From Candidatus Woesearchaeota archaeon (GTDB taxonomy: Archaea; Nanobdellota; Nanobdellia; Woesearchaeales; PXDW01), in contig PXDW01000024.1 in the NCBI GenBank assembly GCA_003564925.1, positions 1 through 16,475 of the forward strand: 16,475 nt of DNA, written 5' to 3'. The notes beneath the pieces were generated by a model. That model was not told the DNA's origin and searched no databases. It saw only the letters and a program-made list of their open reading frames with translations. Positions 13,751 through 16,475 of this stretch are shown here, in pieces. Made by a program: the position numbers and the translations under genes. Positions within the stretch are counted from its first letter, which is position 1, and the number at the start of each line of letters is the position of its first letter.

Positions 13751-14701
13751 ATGTATTTGTACAGCTGCATTATCGGAACCTTTGTTTTCAATGAACATTT
13801 AAAGCTAAAAGAGAAAATATTGTTTAATGACAAGGAAATAATACAGAACTATTTGTTATTGGAACAGAACAAAGAACTCAAGACTGAAAAAAAGCTTAAA
13901 GAGAGGTACAGGATAGAGGTTATTGATATAACCCATAAAAAATTTTTAAATGTTCTGGATTTTTTAAAAGACTACTCAGAAAATTTCTACAAAGCTAATA
14001 TAATAATAACAAAATACAAGATAAGCACATCAGTTAACGAAGACAATCTGATAATACAGACAATTGATAATATATCTGAGATTGATAAAGTTACCAATAT
14101 ATTGGTAAAAAGACTGAGGGAATGGTATTCCTTGTATTTTCCCGAGCTCGACAGAAAGATAGAAAACAATAAAGATTATGCCCAGCTTATAATAAAAAAA
14201 GATAAGGACAGCCTTACAAAGGACTTAAAAATAAAATTTTCCATGGGGGCATCACTTAGAAAGGAAGATGTTTCACAGATTATAGAATTGGCTAAGCATG
14301 CCAATTCCCTTTATTTGTTAAGGGAAAAAAATGAGAAGTATTTGGAGTCAATAATGCAAAAATATTGCAAAAACCTTAATTTCCTTGCAGGAACATTGGT
14401 TTCTGCAAAGCTGATTGCACAGGCAGGTTCTCTGAAGAAGCTTTCATTGTTTCCGGCTTCAACAATACAGGTTTTAGGAGCTGAGAAAGCTCTTTTTAGG
14501 CACATTACAACAGGAGCGAGAACTCCAAAATATGGTATAATAATGCAGCATCCTTTTGTCCAGAACGCAAGGAAAGAAATAAAGGGAAAGGCCGCAAGAA
14601 CTCTTGCTGATAAGATAAGTATTGCAGCAAAGCTTGATTATTTCAAGGGTGATTTCAAAGCCCCTTCAATAAAAAAGGAGATGGAGCAGAAATTCAAATA
14701 A
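13751..14701 (+). CDS. nop5: Nop5 (Nop56/58), C/D-box RNP core protein
   Basis: This 316-residue protein is the archaeal Nop5 scaffold of the C/D-box sRNP that directs 2'-O-methylation of RNA; it bridges the L7Ae-bound guide RNA and fibrillarin. The N-terminal fibrillarin-binding domain is about 1-115, a coiled-coil segment follows from about 120 (RLREWYSLYFPEL at 121-133), and the Nop domain covers about 165-300 with LAGTLVSAKLIAQAGSL at 212-228, PASTIQVLGAEKALFRH at 235-251 and GIIMQHPFVQ at 262-271. It ends soon after the Nop domain and has only a short basic tail. Archaeal homologues are often somewhat longer, so the N-terminal domain and tail may be trimmed. It leads the nop5-rdgB-flpA operon. 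Confidence 0.95.
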   Translation: MYLYSCIIGTFVFNEHLKLKEKILFNDKEIIQNYLLLEQNKELKTEKKLKERYRIEVIDITHKKFLNVLDFLKDYSENFYKANIIITKYKISTSVNEDNLIIQTIDNISEIDKVTNILVKRLREWYSLYFPELDRKIENNKDYAQLIIKKDKDSLTKDLKIKFSMGASLRKEDVSQIIELAKHANSLYLLREKNEKYLESIMQKYCKNLNFLAGTLVSAKLIAQAGSLKKLSLFPASTIQVLGAEKALFRHITTGARTPKYGIIMQHPFVQNARKEIKGKAARTLADKISIAAKLDYFKGDFKAPSIKKEMEQKFK

Positions 14702-14709
14702 AGCATAAA

Positions 14710-15291
14710 ATGAAAGTTTATTTTGTTACGACAAACAAGCATAAATTTGAGCAGGTAAAGGATATACTTAAGGATTACCCTATAGAGTTGGAAAGAATTG
14801 ACATGAAATATGAAGAAGATCATGATAAGAGCATGGAAGAAATATCGAGAACAGCCGCAAAGAAATTAGCCAATGAATTGAATAAGGCAATAGTTGTTGA
14901 AGATACTGGTTTATATTTTGAAGCCTATAATAATTTTCCAGGTGCATTGCCAAAATACATATTTAATTCAATAGGATACAAAGGTATTTTCAAATTGTTG
15001 GAAGGAGAATCAAGAAAAGCTTATTTTATTGCTTATGTTGCATTCTGTGAGCCTGGAAAAGAGACTATTGTCTTCGATGGAAGAGTTAATGGAAAAATAA
15101 CGGATAAAGTTTATGATGAAAGCATGGATGAAATGCCTTATGCCAAGATATTTATTCCTGATGGACATGACAAAACATTTACAGGAATACCTATCTCGGA
15201 AAGAAGCAAAATTTCCCACAGGGCAGAAGCTTTTAAAAAATTTGGTGAATATATTACAAAAAATCAAAATGAAGCAATTCAAAAATTTTAA
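14710..15291 (+). CDS. rdgB: XTP/dITP (non-canonical purine NTP) pyrophosphatase, RdgB/HAM1 family
   Basis: This 193-residue enzyme hydrolyses XTP, ITP and dITP to the monophosphates, keeping deaminated purines out of nucleic acids. Family motifs are VTTNKHKFEQV at 6-16, VVEDTGLYFEAYNNFPG at 62-78 (Asp65 expected catalytic), FDGRVNGKI at 122-130, and ISHRAEAFKKF at 168-178. Length is as expected. The start lies 8 nt after the nop5 stop, and its last 23 bp overlap the fibrillarin start in another frame. It is thus embedded in an RNA-modification operon between Nop5 and fibrillarin, although it has no known part in the RNP. Confidence 0.94.
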   Translation: MKVYFVTTNKHKFEQVKDILKDYPIELERIDMKYEEDHDKSMEEISRTAAKKLANELNKAIVVEDTGLYFEAYNNFPGALPKYIFNSIGYKGIFKLLEGESRKAYFIAYVAFCEPGKETIVFDGRVNGKITDKVYDESMDEMPYAKIFIPDGHDKTFTGIPISERSKISHRAEAFKKFGEYITKNQNEAIQKF

Positions 15292-15940
15292 AGCTGTATA
15301 TGAAAAGCCTAGAGGAAAGCGCTTTATTCTTTTAACTAAAAATATTGTTCCCGGGAAAAAAGTTTATGATGAGCCCCTAATAAAAGATAAAGGCATAGAA
15401 TACAGAGAATGGAACCCAAACAGAAGCAAGCTTGCAGCAGCTTTAATGAAAGGTATAAATGACATACACATCAAGGAAAATGATTATATTCTTTATTTGG
15501 GTGCAGCCTCAGGCACAACCGCATCCCATTTATCTGATATCATTGGAAATAAAGGTTTTATTTATGCAGTGGATTTCTCCCCTAGAGTTGTTCGTGATCT
15601 AGTTTTTGTAGCAGAGAACAGAAAAAATATAGCTCCAATTTTAGCGGATGCATCAAAGCCAGAAACCTACTATAAAAATATTTCAAATGTTGATGTAATT
15701 TACCAAGATATAGCACAGAGAGAACAGGCTGATATTTTTCTTGGCAATTTTAAATTCTTAAAAAATAACGGGACTGCAATCCTATGCGTCAAGGCAAGGT
15801 CTGTGGATATTGCAAAGAAGCCGAAGCAGATATTCAAGGAAATGAGGGAAAGGCTTGAAAAAGAGACTAAGATCATAGATTATAAAGAGCTAGGTCCTTT
15901 TGAGAAGGATCATGCAATATTTATTTGTAAAAAGAAATAG
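15269..15940 (+). CDS. flpA: Fibrillarin-like rRNA/tRNA 2'-O-methyltransferase
   Basis: The 223-residue product is fibrillarin, the SAM-dependent methyltransferase of the C/D-box sRNP, acting with Nop5 and L7Ae. Motifs include YREWNPNRSKLAAAL at 45-59, the SAM-binding YLGAASGTTASHLSD at 76-90, the VDFSPR turn at 101-106, DASKPETY at 127-134, VDVIYQDIAQ at 141-150 (Asp147) and the C-terminal FEKDHAIFI at 211-219. The frame is open from 15113, but I take the ATG at 15269: it gives the usual family length (about 225-230) and a typical beginning, and leaves only a 23 bp overlap with rdgB. There is no evident Shine-Dalgarno, so coupling to rdgB translation is likely. Confidence 0.94.
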   Translation: MKQFKNFKAVYEKPRGKRFILLTKNIVPGKKVYDEPLIKDKGIEYREWNPNRSKLAAALMKGINDIHIKENDYILYLGAASGTTASHLSDIIGNKGFIYAVDFSPRVVRDLVFVAENRKNIAPILADASKPETYYKNISNVDVIYQDIAQREQADIFLGNFKFLKNNGTAILCVKARSVDIAKKPKQIFKEMRERLEKETKIIDYKELGPFEKDHAIFICKKK

Positions 15941-15942
15941 TT

Positions 15943-15953
15943 TTATATATAAT
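15943..15953 (+). promoter_or_regulatory. TATA-like box upstream of the tiny ORF at 15973
   Basis: TTATATATAAT follows the fibrillarin stop directly and is centred about 26 nt before the ATG at 15973. A leaderless transcript starting at that ATG is predicted, although the ORF there is only ten codons. Confidence 0.4.
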
Positions 15954-15972
15954 TTCGTACTTTTTATAATAA

Positions 15973-16050
15973 ATGAAAATAAAACAATATTGCTGTTGCT
16001 GTTAATTCTTGCATTGTTTTAGTTTTGACTTTAAAAATTATTCAAGTTTA
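15973..16050 (+). pseudogene. Possible decayed small membrane-peptide gene (or a ten-residue Cys-rich peptide)
   Basis: As written, the ATG at 15973 encodes only MKIKQYCCCC. One extra A in the A-run at 15976-15979 would instead read MKNKTILLLLLILALF, and one extra T in the T-run near 16017-16020 would continue with LVLTLKIIQV and stop just before the next ORF. The repaired product would be about 26 residues with a strong membrane segment. The correctly spaced TATA box suggests this start was once used. Both breaks are in homopolymers, so true decay and sequencing error are both possible. The end coordinate is approximate. Confidence 0.25.
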
Positions 16051-16052
16051 AA

Positions 16053-16175
16053 ATGACAAAAAATAAGATACTAAAGCTGATTGGAAAAAGCAAGTTAATA
16101 TTTGCGAATTTCAAGATATTTACAATATTTCCGGACAGAGGAGAAAGATATTTAAGTATGGGGATTTATAAGTGA
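16053..16175 (+). pseudogene. C-terminal remnant resembling cysteine synthase
   Basis: A 40-residue frame from the ATG at 16053 ends in TGA at 16173-16175. Its last 17 residues, TIFPDRGERYLSMGIYK, match the conserved C-terminus of O-acetylserine sulfhydrylase/cysteine synthase (CysK/CysM: ...PD.GERYLS..L/Y). The rest of that roughly 300-residue enzyme, including the PLP lysine region, is missing; fibrillarin occupies the upstream DNA. Residues 7-16 (LKLIGKSKLI) may derive from the helix before it, but are diverged. It is most likely a deletion remnant; the GNAT gene begins 5 nt after its stop and its TATA-like box lies inside the fragment. Confidence 0.5.
16147..16156 (+). promoter_or_regulatory. 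TATA-like box of the GNAT gene
   Basis: GATATTTAAG is centred about 28 nt before the ATG at 16180. It coincides with codons of the cysteine synthase remnant (the RYLS segment), so it may be a promoter recruited from decayed coding DNA. Confidence 0.4.
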
Positions 16176-16179
16176 TATC

Positions 16180-16475
16180 ATGAGATTATTAACAGAAAGA
16201 CTTTACATAAGGCCTTGGGAAAAGAAGGACATAGATGTAATGGTGGAAATGCTACATGATAAATCTGTTTATAGATTCACAAGAGTCCCATATCCTTATA
16301 ATAGAAAAGAAGCTTATAAATTTTTAAGAAGAATAAAAGAAGAAAAAAGCAAGAGTTTTGGTGTATTCAAGAAGAAAGATAATATTTTAGTTGGGAGTTG
16401 TGTTTTAAAGGGAATAGACAAAACAATAAAAAAAGCTGAAATTGGGTATATAATACACAGGAAACATAGAAATAA
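16180..16475 (+). CDS. GNAT-family N-acetyltransferase (partial, C-terminus off the right edge)
   Basis: From the ATG at 16180 the frame is open for 98 codons to the window edge. The opening MRLLTERLYIRPWEKKDI is the standard start of RimJ/RimL-type GNATs (TERLxLRPW...D), which acetylate protein N-termini or small amines with acetyl-CoA. FGVFKKKDNILVGSCVL at about 68-84 and AEIGYIIHRKHRN at the end correspond to the strands before the acetyl-CoA-binding P-loop (usually xGYxLxPxxxGxG), which lies beyond the edge. Substrate unknown. The start is supported by TATA spacing. Confidence 0.85.
   Translation, partial: MRLLTERLYIRPWEKKDIDVMVEMLHDKSVYRFTRVPYPYNRKEAYKFLRRIKEEKSKSFGVFKKKDNILVGSCVLKGIDKTIKKAEIGYIIHRKHRN

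Noticed and set aside
15113..15268. N-terminal extension of fibrillarin by 52 residues
   Set aside because: The extension lies within rdgB in another frame, has no fibrillarin-like features, and the ATG at 15269 gives the normal length.
1..16475. tRNA, rRNA, CRISPR arrays, insertion sequences
   Set aside because: No GTTCNANNC T-loop with cloverleaf context, no regularly spaced repeats, and no transposase frame were seen by eye.

Overview
This window looks like a chromosomal segment of a small-genome, AT-rich archaeon. The evidence is a set of archaeal/eukaryotic-type information-processing genes: class I release factor aRF1, aIF5A with a hypusine site, ribosomal protein eL40, Nop5 and fibrillarin of the C/D-box RNP, a type IA topoisomerase I with zinc ribbons, and a NurA-like nuclease. 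TATA-like boxes sit about 24-31 nt before the first start codon of most transcription units, so mRNAs are probably leaderless or nearly so. The lineage (DPANN, Woesearchaeota/Pacearchaeota-like) is an inference from gene style and short protein lengths; no rRNA is present to confirm it.

Layout. 1-1243 (minus): the 5' part of a secreted or membrane-anchored protein with a ZU5-like module, cut by the left edge. 1295-3526 (minus): topoisomerase I, divergent from a NurA-like nuclease (3610-4605, plus), which is followed by a PfkB-family sugar kinase (4662-5651) and a 49-residue single-pass membrane protein (5664-5813). 5810-6433 (minus): protein-L-isoaspartate methyltransferase. 6507-8206 (plus): an isolated PEP-synthase-type ATP-grasp domain with a long acidic tail, translationally coupled to a 71-residue unknown protein. 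8337-8651 (plus): a small winged-helix protein with an AT-hook-like N-terminus.

8638-13698 (minus) is a compact cluster transcribed in the order aRF1 -> SprT-like metalloprotease -> aIF5A -> eL40 -> site-2 protease, with gaps of 1-2 nt except 44 nt before aIF5A. The aRF1 gene carries the most striking element: a 504-residue intein placed directly after the catalytic GGQ tripeptide, with an XRE-type helix-turn-helix and an apparently intact LAGLIDADG endonuclease inside it. Without splicing, the cell could not make a working release factor from this gene. The host aRF1 also lacks the roughly 50-residue minidomain normally found in domain 3.

13751-15940 (plus) is Nop5 -> RdgB/HAM1 -> fibrillarin, divergent from aRF1 across 52 bp containing one perfectly palindromic TATA element almost equidistant from both starts. 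15941-16179 is a decayed-looking region: a tiny ORF with homopolymer-type frame breaks, then a fragment matching the C-terminus of cysteine synthase. 16180-16475 is the start of a GNAT acetyltransferase cut by the right edge. I saw no tRNA, rRNA, CRISPR array or insertion sequence. No stretch over 300 bases lacks a gene.
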